Below, in pieces: positions 44,747 to 56,430 of a stretch of DNA of 64,000 bases (position 1 is the first letter of the stretch; each line of letters opens with the position of its first letter). A program made the translations under genes and the position numbers. The notes beneath the pieces were generated by a model. The model was given only the letters and a program-made list of their open reading frames with translations, did not search any database and was not told the origin of the DNA. Source of the DNA: Margaritispora aquatica (lineage: Eukaryota; Ascomycota; Leotiomycetes; Helotiales; Discinellaceae); contig VJWN01000015.1 of NCBI GenBank assembly GCA_007644065.1, positions 356,658 to 420,657 of the forward strand, read 5' to 3'.

Positions 44747-46522
44747 TATGAGTATCTTAAATGTTGACACGCTAGAAGGTAGATAACCCGGAACTTGTTA
44801 CTACCTCGTAGTGGCTCAAGTGTCATTCTAGAATTTAGAGGAGGTTTGAAGTATTGGTAGATGTAGCCGCAGTCCTTCCCAAAAATGGGTTTGACCCAAA
44901 GGAGAGTTTTTTCGCTACTGCCAAGAAAAAGGCGTATTTACCAATATTACCCCGACCTGATGTTACTATCTTGAGAATTTATATATCTATTCTATTTATA
45001 TCTATTTAACTAGGCTTTATATAACGCGATTTGTAAGTTGGATGATTGTTTGATCAGGCTGTCGGTACGCGAACCGGCCAGGTAGGAGTAGTTAGAAGTA
45101 CAAGTACAAGGCAAAGGACCGAGTTAGGATATTTCTATTTTTAGATTTTCTCTAAATATAATTCGAGGAGCTTAATCAAGAATAATCAATTAGTACTAAG
45201 AAATCGATATAGTAATAAAGGTGTAGACTCAGGGCATGCTTATGATATCCTCAAGGAGTCAACCTTTTGTAATGCCAAACCATGATAATCAACAAACCTG
45301 CCAGCGTCACACATAGAATGACAGTGGTAAACGAGCTGTCGTCGAGCTGTCGTTTTGAAATCCTAATTTTAAGAATCAAGACCGACAGCTGTGGCTTTGC
45401 TCTTTTCGTAGTACTGTTCTTCAATTTCCGAACATATAAGATCATAAAATTGAACATAAGCCAAGGCAGACAGAAATTCAAGCACGATATACTCGGTGCT
45501 CTGTAGAAATTATCGCAACGATCTGATTGATGTTCTGAACACTGGGATATTTAAACACTGAACTCCCTTCCTTCTTAACACTGGTTCAATATAACGTTTC
45601 GCTTTTCTATAATCTCAATCAACTGGAGCTTGTCAACTTCAAAGACAGAATACAAACATCAACTCGAAATCTACCACCCTTGTAACAGATAGAGCCAACT
45701 TCTAGGTCGAAACGTTCAAAGGAACTTACGGGCCTTTGGTAAAGACAATCTCTAGTATAGCGTACTTGAAGCAATCTAGACAATCTAATTCTCCTTTTCT
45801 CTATTGTAAAGTTTTAATAAATGTACTTCTGCTATCTGTGAAGTCGAGTTGCCAAAGTAGAAAGCAAATTTCTCCATGATGCACGTGTAATCATCAGCGC
45901 CCCTACGTATACCGATTTCCTTTCTCATGACAGCTAGCTTTGCAGCAAATCTGAAGTCTGTGCATTCAAATGATGTGTGCTGTTCTGTTTATGATTCTGA
46001 TTACTAGGATGACGAAAAGACGACAGAAGATCTCCACCGTTTAAAAGAGCTGATCTCGCAATATTGTTTTGACTTCGCGACTAAAGACAACAGCAAGATT
46101 CGAGGGATGTGAGAGAAGATTATCACTCGCGAGGGCGAATTTACGTTGCTGTCAATCATCGTTACTCGCACAGTGCTCCAGCTCTGAAGCTCTCCTTGCC
46201 CATCCTCATTCTTCATTCCAAAAAGATATATAACTTTTAAGTGATACTACCTTTGTTAGAGGAATAAGCTAGCAATATCAACATCGATAAAGACGAACAT
46301 CCCGATAAGCGAGCCGTCCCGCAACCAACCAATCTCCCGTGCTCCCGGAGCTACCTTAGTGGCCCCACTTAAACTCGCACTCCAGAGATCAACAATGCAT
46401 TGTCAACCTCACTCTCACACTCGCATCCCACAACACTATCCACTGCCCATTACAAGCTCCCACCAACTGAACAAACTGCAAATTCGTTAGTCCCACACCC
46501 AATTGAATCCCTACAAACAACA
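44747..46522. other. Intergenic between divergent genes
   Basis: No gene is supported; 44950-45200 is AT-rich. The leader of the peroxiredoxin gene contains an out-of-frame ATG at 46395 that opens a 31-codon upstream frame, if the leader extends that far. Confidence 0.5.
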
Positions 46523-47633
46523 ATGGCCTCACCAATGCTCCTCCGCCGTCTCGCGCTCTCCGCACCCCGCCACGGCATGAAGAGCTTCCACGCCTCCGCC
46601 CGTGCATTCATCAAAGTCGGCGACGCGCTCCCAGAGCTCGATGTCCTGGTTGAGAACTCACCTGGCAATAAGGTTAATCTCGCCGAGGCGATTAAGAGCA
46701 AGGGGGGCAAGGGACTGATTATTGGTGTTCCGGCTGCTTTTAGTGAGTTTTTCTCTCTTCCTTCTGTGTTTGGGCGTGATGGTGGGATGGATTGATGTAA
46801 GGATGATGAAGTGAGGGGGAATGATTGGGTGGGATTGGTGTCAATTGGGAGATAGAGAGTGATTGTGATTGGACGATGGCTAATGCAAAACAGGTCCATC
46901 GTGCTCAGAGTCACATGTCCCGGGTTACATCAAACATGCAAAGTTGAAGAGCGCGGGTGAGGTCTTCGTCGTTGCTGTCAATGATCCCTTCGTGTATGTT
47001 TACGTCGCCTCTTACACCACTTTTGCCTCCCTCAAACCCCGCTGCTAGGTAACTAACATGGAATTATAGCACTAAAGCATGGGGTCTTTCCCTCGATCCA
47101 TCTGGTAGCTCAGGTGTAAGTTCCTCACTAATCTTTACCTCTCGTCCTATCCACTATTGACCGCTGTTTACTTCCCTCGTGTGTTGGCTCTCAACCTCGC
47201 ACGCCATTGCCTAGTAATTACAAGACATGTCTAGTAGCCTTGCGATGAGCAAGATCAGCGGAGCAGAAGACGTGAGAAAAGAACGAAGAGTTAACAGTAG
47301 TAACACAGATCCGCTTCCTCGGCGACCCAACAGCCAAATTCACTGAAGCATTGGACCTAACCTTCGACGGGACCGCCATCTTCGGAGGCCCACGAAGCAA
47401 GCGTTACGCTATGGAGATTGAGGATGGAAAGGTCAAGAGTCTGCACGTTGAGCCTGACAACACCGGTTTGGATGGTACGTCTATTTCTCTTTTTCTCTAG
47501 TTACTGTGTTGTTGGCACGTTCTTCTTTTCTGGACTGTCCGTTAGTGATGGTCCCGATGGGAAGGCCCGATGAATGGATGGTTGAGCTGATGATGTGCGC
47601 GTAGTCTCTGCTGCTGAGAAGGTGCTTGGTTGA
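46523..47633 (+). CDS. Mitochondrial Prx5-type peroxiredoxin, one cysteine
   Basis: Five exons (46523-46742, 46894-46993, 47070-47115, 47309-47474, 47605-47633) give 186 residues. The last exon codes only the final nine residues. The N-terminus is rich in Arg, Ser and Ala without acids (MASPMLLRRLALSAPRHG), which predicts a mitochondrial import sequence. The thioredoxin-fold peroxiredoxin core shows the active-site block FSPSCSESHVPGY with peroxidatic Cys77, followed by VVAVNDPFVTKAWG, IRFLGDPTAKFT and FGGPRSKRYAM, typical of the AhpE/Prx5/PMP20 group. It reduces H2O2 and alkyl hydroperoxides. Cys77 is the only cysteine in the predicted protein, so no internal resolving cysteine exists and an external thiol such as glutathione or thioredoxin would be required. 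All splice sites are GT-AG and frame-consistent. Confidence 0.92.
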
Positions 47634-48004
47634 ATTGTCTAGGCAGGGGAGTAGGAAGGAGGTCATGAAAGGTAATGGTGCTAACGCGATGCGAGTATTC
47701 ATTGAAAGAAGTGGAAAGGGCATGCAGAAACTGTATGATACGTGCTAAACTATCTGAGCTTAGCTTTGAGTTAAAGAAAAGCTTTCCAAACCGAATTATT
47801 TTGAGCCTATATTTCCATCGAACTGAAGAGCTCTCTCACTCAATCTTAAGTAACAAGAAATTAGGACTTGGAAGACCACCAAAGAATGTGAATACATAAA
47901 ATCGCAGAAGTTCATAATATATCTCCTACGCTGGTCGAATTGTCAGATATTAGATGACTTCTCCAGATAACCCGTGAGTGTCATCCTGGTTATGAACTTA
48001 AGCA
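47634..48004. other. Intergenic between convergent genes
   Basis: Only 3' flanking sequence is seen. Confidence 0.5.
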
Positions 48005-48976
48005 TTAGGCTGTTTCCTCGGGCAATGCCGAAAACCTCGACTTCGTACTCCCAGCACCGTCCAACATCTTCAACGTCTGCTCTCCATCCGCATCATCTAG
48101 ATAGACGACAATAAACTCTGTAGGCAATACCCCAGGTCTGCCGTTCTGCTTATCCTTTCTATTCTGCCTCTCAAACCACATGAGCAACTGCCTCCTGATT
48201 CTCTCCATATCGACCCAATCCGGTGCAGTAGGATCCCATGGCGGCGTGTGCGCTCTCCCATTAAGCACGATGTTCTTTGGTAGTCCATCGACATAGCGCT
48301 CGGAGACGATGATGACTTTGCTTGGTTGCTTGGGCATCTGGTGTCGGAAGGTGACAATTGCACCGCATAGATCCCTCCATGAGACTTCGCTCGTATGGAA
48401 GTTTTCGAGAACCTGGAGGCCATCGTCGCTGTTAAGGAGATCGTTTAGGATGGCGTGAGCATGGTTGTATGAAGGAGGTTCCGTCGGTTGAGGTTTGTCA
48501 TTTAGTACTAGCGGTGGTACTTGAGAATCAGGCTCAGCAAAGTAATCCTTCTCAGGCCGAAGGCCACCTCGTATCAAGTCTGGCTTGAATTTCTCTGTTT
48601 CGCACTCTATTTTGTTTCCGTGGGAGAGGTCGGCTTTGAGATAAATCGTGTCACGTCTCATGTCGACATAACATCCTATGTTTTTGAGTGGACCCAGATT
48701 AAGTTCATGATAGATTGTGAGTCCTATATCACGTGACTCTCGTGAGATGTGAAGGACCACTGGAGGTTGAATGCGAGCTGTGTATGTAGATGTCAAGCGT
48801 CGGTATTGAATGGGAACGACTCTTCCCTCCGGAATGGCGTTACACCATATCAAGAGCCTAATCTCAGTCGGAAGCTCAGGAAATTTGGCGAATTCTCGAC
48901 ATGCCTTCGATTCATTCGCAATCAAGTCGTAGTCTGAAGACGAGTGCGATTTTTGTCTTGAGATAGCCTTTGCCAT
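48005..48976 (-). CDS. 2EXR-domain protein
   Basis: A single exon encodes 323 residues from the first in-frame ATG at 48976; the frame is open 13 codons further upstream without an ATG. After a short Ser/Lys-rich start comes the block FAKFPELPTEIRLLIWCNAI, then PPVVLHISRESRDIGLTIY and YVDMRRDTIYLKADL. This is the pattern of the fungal 2EXR family, which resembles an F-box-like start but lacks a known biochemical role. The C-terminal half (KVIIVSERYVDG, WVDMERIRRQLLMWFERQ, TEFIVVYLDDADGE) follows family layout. Such genes are expanded in leotiomycetes and sordariomycetes. An upstream exon cannot be excluded. Confidence 0.8.
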   Translation of the reverse strand: MAKAISRQKSHSSSDYDLIANESKACREFAKFPELPTEIRLLIWCNAIPEGRVVPIQYRRLTSTYTARIQPPVVLHISRESRDIGLTIYHELNLGPLKNIGCYVDMRRDTIYLKADLSHGNKIECETEKFKPDLIRGGLRPEKDYFAEPDSQVPPLVLNDKPQPTEPPSYNHAHAILNDLLNSDDGLQVLENFHTSEVSWRDLCGAIVTFRHQMPKQPSKVIIVSERYVDGLPKNIVLNGRAHTPPWDPTAPDWVDMERIRRQLLMWFERQNRKDKQNGRPGVLPTEFIVVYLDDADGEQTLKMLDGAGSTKSRFSALPEETA

Positions 48977-50137
48977 TCCAGTTGGTCGTATTGGAAAAGG
49001 TATGGTTGAATCCACTCATTCCTAACAGAGTAGAAAATGAGAAACGAATTTGGTTATCGCCTCTAAATTAACTTAAGATCCTTTGACCTTCGAACTGGCC
49101 GATATGATTGTTAATTGTTATCGACAGCACAGTTGGATCGTCTAGGAAGACAGTGATACAACTTCGCTTAAGCCGAAAGCTATGAAAGAAGAAGCGTGAC
49201 CGTGAGAAGCATTCTTAATCCCTGGATAACTTGTATCATACCTTGAATCCTTCCTGACGATGTGTATTAAGATTAAGAGCTAGAAACAAGATGGGTTTGT
49301 TTGGAGTATTCAAAGCAATTTAGAGATCGTTGAGAAAGAAATTCAAGAATTCAAAGACACACCTACAGAGTCAACGATCAAAAGATGATAACTCCAAACA
49401 ATAGTAATTATGGATATCCCTGGAAAGCGGAGAAGCTGGTCGAGACGTGAAGATTGAGGATCCGAGAGTAAGATCTGGATAATGCAAAATGTCGTGTTCA
49501 AGGTCTGACGCTTAGGGGACCCTGCATCCGCCAATGTGGCGAAGCGGGTCAAAAGTGGGCCGTTGCCATAGGTTTCCCAGCCACACCCAATTGATGACAA
49601 GTCAACAAACCCAACCAGCTTTCTATCCATTCATTCTTCCAACCCCTTCAATTTTCAAAGAATAGCTTTCCAGCCATCTCAAATCCTATTCACACGCAAA
49701 ATCTACCAACATCCGCTAGCTGGTTAACTTGTGCTGCAGACAGAAATCTTGTGAGCTGGATCATACAAACTGACAAACTCTCAAGCATCCATCTACTCCC
49801 CCTTACCTTCACCTACCTACTCTCTATCTACCTTAACCTGTGTGTGTGCAGATAATCTGACAGACTTCCAAGAATAACGAGCGCAACTCAATTCACCTTA
49901 TACCTCTCTATCAACCTCTACATTCCGCATCTATAATCCCGATACCTCGTCGCACATTCTTCAACACACCACATTCCTCAACATCCCGACCAGTACGACC
50001 TCAAAAATAGCACCTAGCTTTGCAGAGAATTCCACAGCTGCGACTCCGACTGTCACTCCAGCGGAGGACGGGAGTGGGCAGAGTCGACAACAGAATCGGA
50101 AGGCGTACCTATTGTATAGAGAAGGTAGTCCGTCGCG
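48977..50137. other. Intergenic between divergent genes
   Basis: No gene is supported. A CT-rich stretch at 49780-50000 precedes the FIG1 start and probably marks its transcription start region and leader. Confidence 0.5.
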
Positions 50138-51127
50138 ATGGCACAAAGATTTCAAGTGGGATGGATGAGTATGTGGAATGCTTGTTTACAATTGCTGAAG
50201 AATGAATCGCTAACACTGGATGTACAGGGCTGATACCGTTCCTTGGGTACCATCATGTTCTTATGATTCTAATTGCGTTAGCAATAATATTACTCTGTAA
50301 GTCCATTTACATAGTCCAACACAATCCAACAGAAGGACTGCAGCTAACACAATCCCAATAGCACTACTACTAGCAGGCTGCTCTTCATCCTCACCCCTCA
50401 TACCAGGTATCTTCCTAATCTCAATCTACTACCAACAATACGCACCTGTTCCCTCAACGGCACAGGTTGACTTCAACGTGCACAATGCCATTTCAGTCAT
50501 CGCAGGCAGCGCACACTTGCAATGCCGAGTCGGATACTTCGGTATCTGCATCAATCCCGATGGCGGGAGTTGGCTGTGCAGTAACAATGCAACGGCGCTG
50601 GCGAACGAGATCTCTTTGACGCAGGATCCGCTCAACTTGGTGTGGCTCGCAAGCCAGTTTAAGGATATGATTGTGTTTCCATATCTCATGTACGTCTTTC
50701 CCTGCTCTTGTCATTCAAATCACAGGATCGAACAAGAAAACTAACATGATTCAGCATCATCGCAATAATATTCGCATTCATATGCCTTCTACTCCTAGCC
50801 ACCTTCCCAGGCTGGCACGAGGAAGAAGACCGCGACGGCTCCGAGCGTGAAGTAAAGCCATTCCCGTCAAGACCGGTATCGCAAATCGCACTAGCCATCA
50901 TCTTCATCTCGTCGATCTTCGTGCTCGTCTCAGTTCTATGGCAGCACACCGCTTCCGTAGCAGCGTCGATCATTGCACAAGACTTTGGAAACGGCAGCGT
51001 GCGCAGCGGCGTTGGAACCACTGCCATGGTGTTGGGCTGGTTCAGCTTCGCGCTGCTGATCATTGTGACGATCGGCCTGCTGGTTATGATTTTGAGCATA
51101 AGGGTGTTAAGTGAGACGTTCGGGTAG
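50138..51127 (+). CDS. FIG1: FIG1-family membrane protein (Ca2+ uptake, mating fusion)
   Basis: Four exons (50138-50168, 50228-50296, 50362-50689, 50755-51127) give 266 residues. The first exon is only 31 nt and starts MAQRFQVGWM. Four membrane segments are visible: residues ~15-40 (VLMILIALAIILL), ~145-165 (IIAIIFAFICLLLLATF), ~190-210 and ~235-260. The first extracellular loop carries the claudin-like Fig1 signature (CRVGYFGICINPDGGSWLC). Further conserved blocks are LVWLASQFKDMIVFPYL and FPGWHEEEDRDGSE. Fig1 homologues belong to the low-affinity calcium uptake system and are needed for mating, cell fusion and, in some fungi, hyphal growth. The family call is secure. Splice donors are GTATGT, GTAAGT and GTACGT. 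Confidence 0.93.
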
Positions 51128-51975
51128 AGATTTGTTCTGCATGATGCTTCTTACCTTCTACCTATATTTTGAGCGTGCATGAAATGACGACGGAGCTCTT
51201 TTTTCGCTTCACTGGATATCAACTTGGATCAACTCGATTTGCTCGGCTTCGGCTTGATCAACATACATTCGAGAAAAATTGTGTATTAAAGAACTGAAAC
51301 GGGACGCGCATATGGGACGGAGTTTGGGAAGACTATTGGTCGTTTTTGTTATTATTGTTTTTTCTCACTCATGGAGATATGTTGGCAGAACGAGATAAGG
51401 AGAGATATGATCCACATGGATATGAATCTCAGGTGATGGACGAGATGAGATGAATGCCGTATGGTAATGAAGGACGACCGAAGACGAATTTTTCTGATGA
51501 TTATCTTGAGAGAAGTGGCGAGATACCTGTATTTGAGCGAGCGCTTTGTGGATATAAGGTGGAGAAAGCGAGCTCTGATCGAGATCTGGAGCAAAGGAAT
51601 GAATGAAAAGATGATCATCAAAAACTGTTTAGGCTTGAAGATGCGAGAGGCTTTGATGTGTGACTTGCTTGTGACTTTTATTGTGTTTAGTGACTCTCTG
51701 ATGTATGTAGCATGTATGGTGCTATGTTTCATCCCATGTTCTTGTTTTCATTTGCTTCATATCTCATGAATGTATATCTAGCCAGGTTTGTCTCTTATGC
51801 TTGCCCAGTAAAGAACTCCACGCAATGCATGCAACAAAATATACCCAAGTAAAGAAGATCTATCCAGCCTTTACTACAAAACTCGAAGCTACCCACTACT
51901 TTCCAAGTACCTCTGTAGCATTCTCAATCCTATTCAGGACTTCCATACATCCACACCATCTCTCAAACCACCCAT
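51128..51975. other. Intergenic between convergent genes
   Basis: No gene is supported in this 3' flanking DNA. Confidence 0.5.
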
Positions 51976-53543
51976 CTACTTCTTCCTCCTAAACCGACTC
52001 CCATGCCCCGGCCCCCCTTTCGCGCCCGAATTCCTCAACTTCAACCTCTTGAAATTCTGCCCCGCCAGTGCCGTGACCTTCCTCGCCGCCGTTTTGATCC
52101 TGCCGTCTTTATTCGCGCTCTTGCTCTTCTTCCTCTCTTGGTTAGGCCGTCTATATCGTGTCCCGCCCTCGGAAGCCGTGTACTCTGACTGCGTGTCTGA
52201 GTCGAAGTTGCGTGCTGTGGTGAATTCGGCAGTTTCGTCGTCTTGTTCTTGTTCTTCTTCGGGGTAGTCGAATGTCTGTTGTGTTTCTGGGATGATGGGT
52301 TGGGAGAGCTCGTCTTCGGAGTCGGGGTATGAGGTGCTTGGTTTGGAGGTGCTGGGTTTGGCGCGGGAGGGCTTCATGTTCGTTCGTCGAGTGGTGCGTT
52401 TTTGGCCTTTTTTCTTGTAAACCTTGAGAGGTTGGCCATCTCGTCCTAGATTCGTTCCTGTATCCTCGGCATCGGTGTCTAATTCTGCTATGTCGTCGAA
52501 TCCACCAAGTATTCCAGGTTGGCTGTCTTCCACTAATATATCTTCCGGTGGCATTAAAGCTTTCGGCTTGGGTTTTGCTACAGATTTTACTACTGTTCCA
52601 CTTTCTGCTTCCTGCTCCATCGTCTCCATCTCTCGTAAAGCATCTAAGTCTTCGTCTGCGGCATCTTCTTCCATCTGCTTCAACCCAGCCAGTATGCTGC
52701 TTAGGCCTCTTACTAAAGGCTTGCGAGGTACACGGACCATTTGCGGAGATATGGGACCATTGTCGTCTTCATTTAAAACTGGCAATGGCGCTCGTCGAAG
52801 GAATGAGGGCGTGGAAAATATTAATTTGGATACGAAGGTGGGCGTCTTGCCTCCTTGGCCGTCTCGATTTTTAAGAGGTGTACTGAATGCATCTAACATT
52901 CTTCCTTTGCTGCGGGATCCAGGCGTCCTATTATGTTTGAGACCATGGGCATCAGTCCTAGATTTTCGGGGTGTTGCTGCTATGGGTTTCGAGGTTCCTG
53001 CGTTCTTGTCTTCTGATTTAGTTGTTGAGCCTGGCTCTAGCAAGTCGAATAATCCTAATACCAGTCCTTCTTTCTGCGGTGTAGGCCCAAGGGATTTCTT
53101 GGATGGCGTGAATAAGCTTCTTACCACTGAAGGCGAATCGTATGGATCGAGCTCCCATGGCCGCAGAGTGTCTTTTGTGGGCGTCTTTGAAGGAGTCTTC
53201 GAGGGTGTTTTCGTAAGCTGCTGACGCTTCAATACAGCACTTCCCAACTCTTCATCATGCTTCCGTTTTCGAGGTGTCTGTCGAAGTGGAGGTGGTGCAG
53301 TTGTCTTCCCAGATATAACGTCTCTAGCCTTATTGTACTCCTTATACTTTGCAGCTAGAGATCGTCAGCAAGTGTTCCTCACTGGAGGGCAATGCGCTCA
53401 CCAATATCGGGATTGCCTTTGATATCCTCTCTTGAAGCCTTCTTTCCATTGTTTCCAGCCGCAAAATCCCTTTCCCATGCCTTCAATTCTACCTTGAGAA
53501 CATTTGATCTTGCAACCAAGTGTTCCATATCGACGTCCGCCAT
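51976..53543 (-). CDS. SLD2: DNA replication initiation protein SLD2/DRC1
   Basis: Two exons (53402-53543, 51976-53354) give 506 residues. The ATG at 53543 is the first in-frame ATG. The N-terminus has the Sld2 helix signature split by the intron (LKVELKAWERDFA, REDIKGNPDIG, then AKYKEYNKARDV). Next is a TP-rich stretch with tandem KTPS units and many Ser/Thr-Pro sites, which are potential CDK sites, then PWELDPYDSP. The C-terminus is basic (KKKGQKRTTRR, ARKVTALAGQNFKRLKLR). In yeast, CDK-phosphorylated Sld2 binds Dpb11 and helps assemble the CMG helicase at origins. Regulation by CDK is inferred from the family and from site density. The gene is head-to-head with the RING-finger gene, 205 bp between start codons. 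Confidence 0.9.
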
Positions 53544-53748
53544 ACTCCAGACTGCCAACAGAGATTCTAACACACAACGCGTCTCTTTGAACTAGTAAAC
53601 CGTAATTTCATGTCGTAGGGTCAAGATAATATCTGCAATGGGATATAAGAGCTTAGGTAATCAGTCAATTATCTTCAAATCCACGATCAATTGCAATTCA
53701 AGCAGTGGAACCGCGTCGTTGACGCGATTTTAGCAGGGATTCAGACCC

Positions 53749-54762
53749 ATGCAGTGCCGCAACGGCCCGAGGATCGCCACCGAAGTCATCCCATGTTGCA
53801 TTTTGCCTTGCCTTCAGCCTTTCCCAACCTTCATGGAGCAAGAAGACTTGGATGCAAGGTCCAAGATTCTTCGGACGACACTGGCAGAGATTACCGCAAA
53901 CAAAGAGGATCCTACTGAGGAGAATTGCTGTGTGATATGCCTTGAGCACATCACTGAGCAGGCTGTGGCTCAGCCATGCAAACACGATGCTTTCGACTTT
54001 CTTTGTCTGATTAGTTGGCTACAGGAACGACCTTCTTGCCCTCTGTGTAAGGCAGAGATCAAGACTGTTCAATATGATCATAGAGGAGAGAATCCGAAGA
54101 TATACGAAGTTCCAATCGCAAAGACAGAGCGAGCGCCTCAAAGAATCACAAATTCCCACAGAGGCTTCGATCACAGAGGAAGAAGGATATATCGACCAAG
54201 AAGGGAGGAAGTACCGCGACCAACACAGGATGAGACCCTGCTGCGCAGACGACATATCTATGAAGCCCAGCTTTATTCCCTCCATGTCGGTTCAAACCGA
54301 GTCTCTCGATTTCGCGATCTGACACCGCAGATGTTTGCTAGTGATGCAGAGCTTGTCTCTCGAGCGCGCAAGTGGATTCGCCGGGAACTTCAAGTCTTCG
54401 AATTTCTTGGTGTTGATGCGCTGTCTGGATCAGATGGAAGATCCGGTAACGCGGAGTTTCTACTTGAATACATTGTGGCCATCTTGAAAACGGTGGACAT
54501 CCAAGGTAGCGGTGGTCAAGCCGAGGACTTGATACAAGAATTTCTCGGGAGGGATAATACGAGATTGTTTTTGCATGAGATGAGGTCTTGGTTGAGAAGC
54601 CCTTATACGAACCTTCAGGATTGGGATCGTAACGTGCAGTATCACACAGAGCGAGAGAGTGGGAAACAGGAGGATGGTCCAAGTCGCAGTCCTCGAGGGA
54701 ACCGAGGACGTGGTCAAGGTGCACAGCGGTATAGCCCGTATGGTCGACAGAACCAACACTAA
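53749..54762 (+). CDS. RING-finger E3 ligase, TOPORS-like
   Basis: A single exon encodes up to 337 residues from the first ATG at 53749. An internal Met at residue 29 ([11 protein letters not shown]) is an equally likely start because the preceding 28 residues are unlike related proteins as I recall them. The C3HC4 RING is complete: [12 protein letters not shown], then [17 protein letters not shown], then PSCPLC. Downstream come a basic linker ([10 protein letters not shown]), a helical region with [18 protein letters not shown], and an Arg/Gly/Ser-rich tail ([13 protein letters not shown]). The RING followed by a helical RS-type region resembles TOPORS-type nuclear E3 ligases. Ubiquitin ligase activity is expected from the RING; substrates are unknown. 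It shares a short bidirectional promoter with SLD2. Confidence 0.85.
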   Translation: MQCRNGPRIATEVIPCCILPCLQPFPTFMEQEDLDARSKILRTTLAEITANKEDPTEENCCVICLEHITEQAVAQPCKHDAFDFLCLISWLQERPSCPLCKAEIKTVQYDHRGENPKIYEVPIAKTERAPQRITNSHRGFDHRGRRIYRPRREEVPRPTQDETLLRRRHIYEAQLYSLHVGSNRVSRFRDLTPQMFASDAELVSRARKWIRRELQVFEFLGVDALSGSDGRSGNAEFLLEYIVAILKTVDIQGSGGQAEDLIQEFLGRDNTRLFLHEMRSWLRSPYTNLQDWDRNVQYHTERESGKQEDGPSRSPRGNRGRGQGAQRYSPYGRQNQH

Positions 54763-55146
54763 ATGGAAGAAGGATACGCGAAAAAGGAATAGGAATTGAC
54801 CAGGCCTTTTTCTCCGACACTGAGGCTTGCAGTATATACTATTGCTAAGTTAAAATAGACACCGGGGCTCATTTCGATGTCCTGACAGAAACCAATAGAA
54901 CAAGAGACAGGGCCATTGAAAGGCCAGACTTAGAAGACATGTTTCATCTTTTGGAATGTTTATGAGCAATGAATTCCCTGAAAGTTAGACACTCACCACT
55001 TTATACTTCGCTTCTGACAGACCCCACATCACAACCCCACTACACACATTTTGACAGATATCTTGGCATTTTTGCCGCACAAAGTATTCATATACCAACA
55101 AACAATATTTCTTATCATCCAATCACAAATTCAATAAATATGGATA
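54763..55146. other. Intergenic upstream of tRNA
   Basis: No gene or repeat is recognised. Confidence 0.5.
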
Positions 55147-55248
55147 GGCGCTGTGGCGGAGTGGTCTAACGCGGTAGACTTGAATCATCTTGATGATATC
55201 AGCTATCTACTGTCTTCGGACGCGTGTGTTCAAATCACACCGGCGTCG
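55147..55248 (+). tRNA. tRNA-Ser(UGA) with intron
   Basis: The acceptor stem pairs GGCGCTG with CGGCGTC (two wobble pairs) and the discriminator is G. The D-arm region GGCGGAGTGGTCTAACGC is typical of class II tRNAs. The anticodon stem GTAGA/TCTAC encloses the loop CTTGAA with anticodon TGA. A 20-nt intron sits after position 37, at the usual eukaryotic site. A long variable arm (TGTCTTCGGACG) identifies a serine type, and the T arm GTGTGTTCAAATCACAC is intact. The 3' CCA is absent, as expected for a nuclear gene. Confidence 0.9.
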
Positions 55249-56430
55249 ATTGGGTGTTTCCTTTTGCATTTTCAATCAATGATTGATCGAAAATAGAATA
55301 TCGGCCGAATCACATTGGTTTTTGATTCCTTATGAGCGATGATTCTATAGCATATAGGGAATTGCTTCATCTTTGTTGGTTGCGTCTACACTTAGATCTC
55401 GAGACAAAAGGCAAGCTGCAAATATTCCTCTCGCCTTATTTCCAGTGCCGACCTCACTCCATCCGCCATCACCTCATCAGCCTTCTATGATCTCGACTGT
55501 CAATGCAAGCAAGCTATGGGTCTAATGTCGTGTAGTGCGGCCTCGGGAGTCAAGGGGCGTCGCAGCTACCATTATCAAAGCCCTGGAGAAAACCCACGAC
55601 TTCCTTCCACTTGTACAAAGGTATCGCCTGAAAGTTTCAGGTTCTTAAAAACTTTCCTCAGTGGATGCAAAAGAAGCTCATCAGACCGATAGCTCTATCA
55701 AGGAGATGATTGAGGTGGAAGTCTTCTCCCCCACGAAAATGCTCCACTCGAAGCAGTGAACAGAAGCAACGATCATGAGGCGTATTATGCTCAATGGAGC
55801 TTATATCCTACCTAAGGTGCCTTATTACCCCTCAATGTCACCTGATTACGATGAGTATCTTACTCTCCATTGCATCTTCAATTTCTTCCTTACTGGAGTT
55901 CTCGGCCTTTTCAAATTCCTCATATCGTGTTCCATGCAGGGGAGTGTCGTAATCAAATAGTGCTTGCACTTCCACAAGTTACTGCAACAAGCCCGCTTAT
56001 CTTCGCAAACGCAGGTAACGCGAAGAAAATCAAACATACCCAGTCAATCGGTTCAATCTAGCCTACTCAACACAAATACGCCGGATGGACTTCCGCTTCT
56101 TCAGTCCACTCACAAACATTCATCCGGAATCCATTTTCCATCTTCCCCGAACTGCCGGGACAATGTCTGCTCTTGGACAGGGAGTGCATCGGCTGAAAGC
56201 ACAATTCAGAATATTCCCGGGACTGTAGCCATAGACAACATGTCCAGGTACGGCTCCTGCACGAATAAGTTCTGCCTGTACATCCACTCGCATAATCACC
56301 AACATGTTGGGTACACGTTCTCCAACGGTTATTCTTATATGTAGGCAGGACTCCCTAATCAATTTCTGTACCTCATCTCCACTTCTTACTGTATCTCAAA
56401 AGACGTATCATTACATCACCTATCATAAGT
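55249..56430. other. Intergenic
   Basis: No gene is supported; short frames lack domains. Confidence 0.5.
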
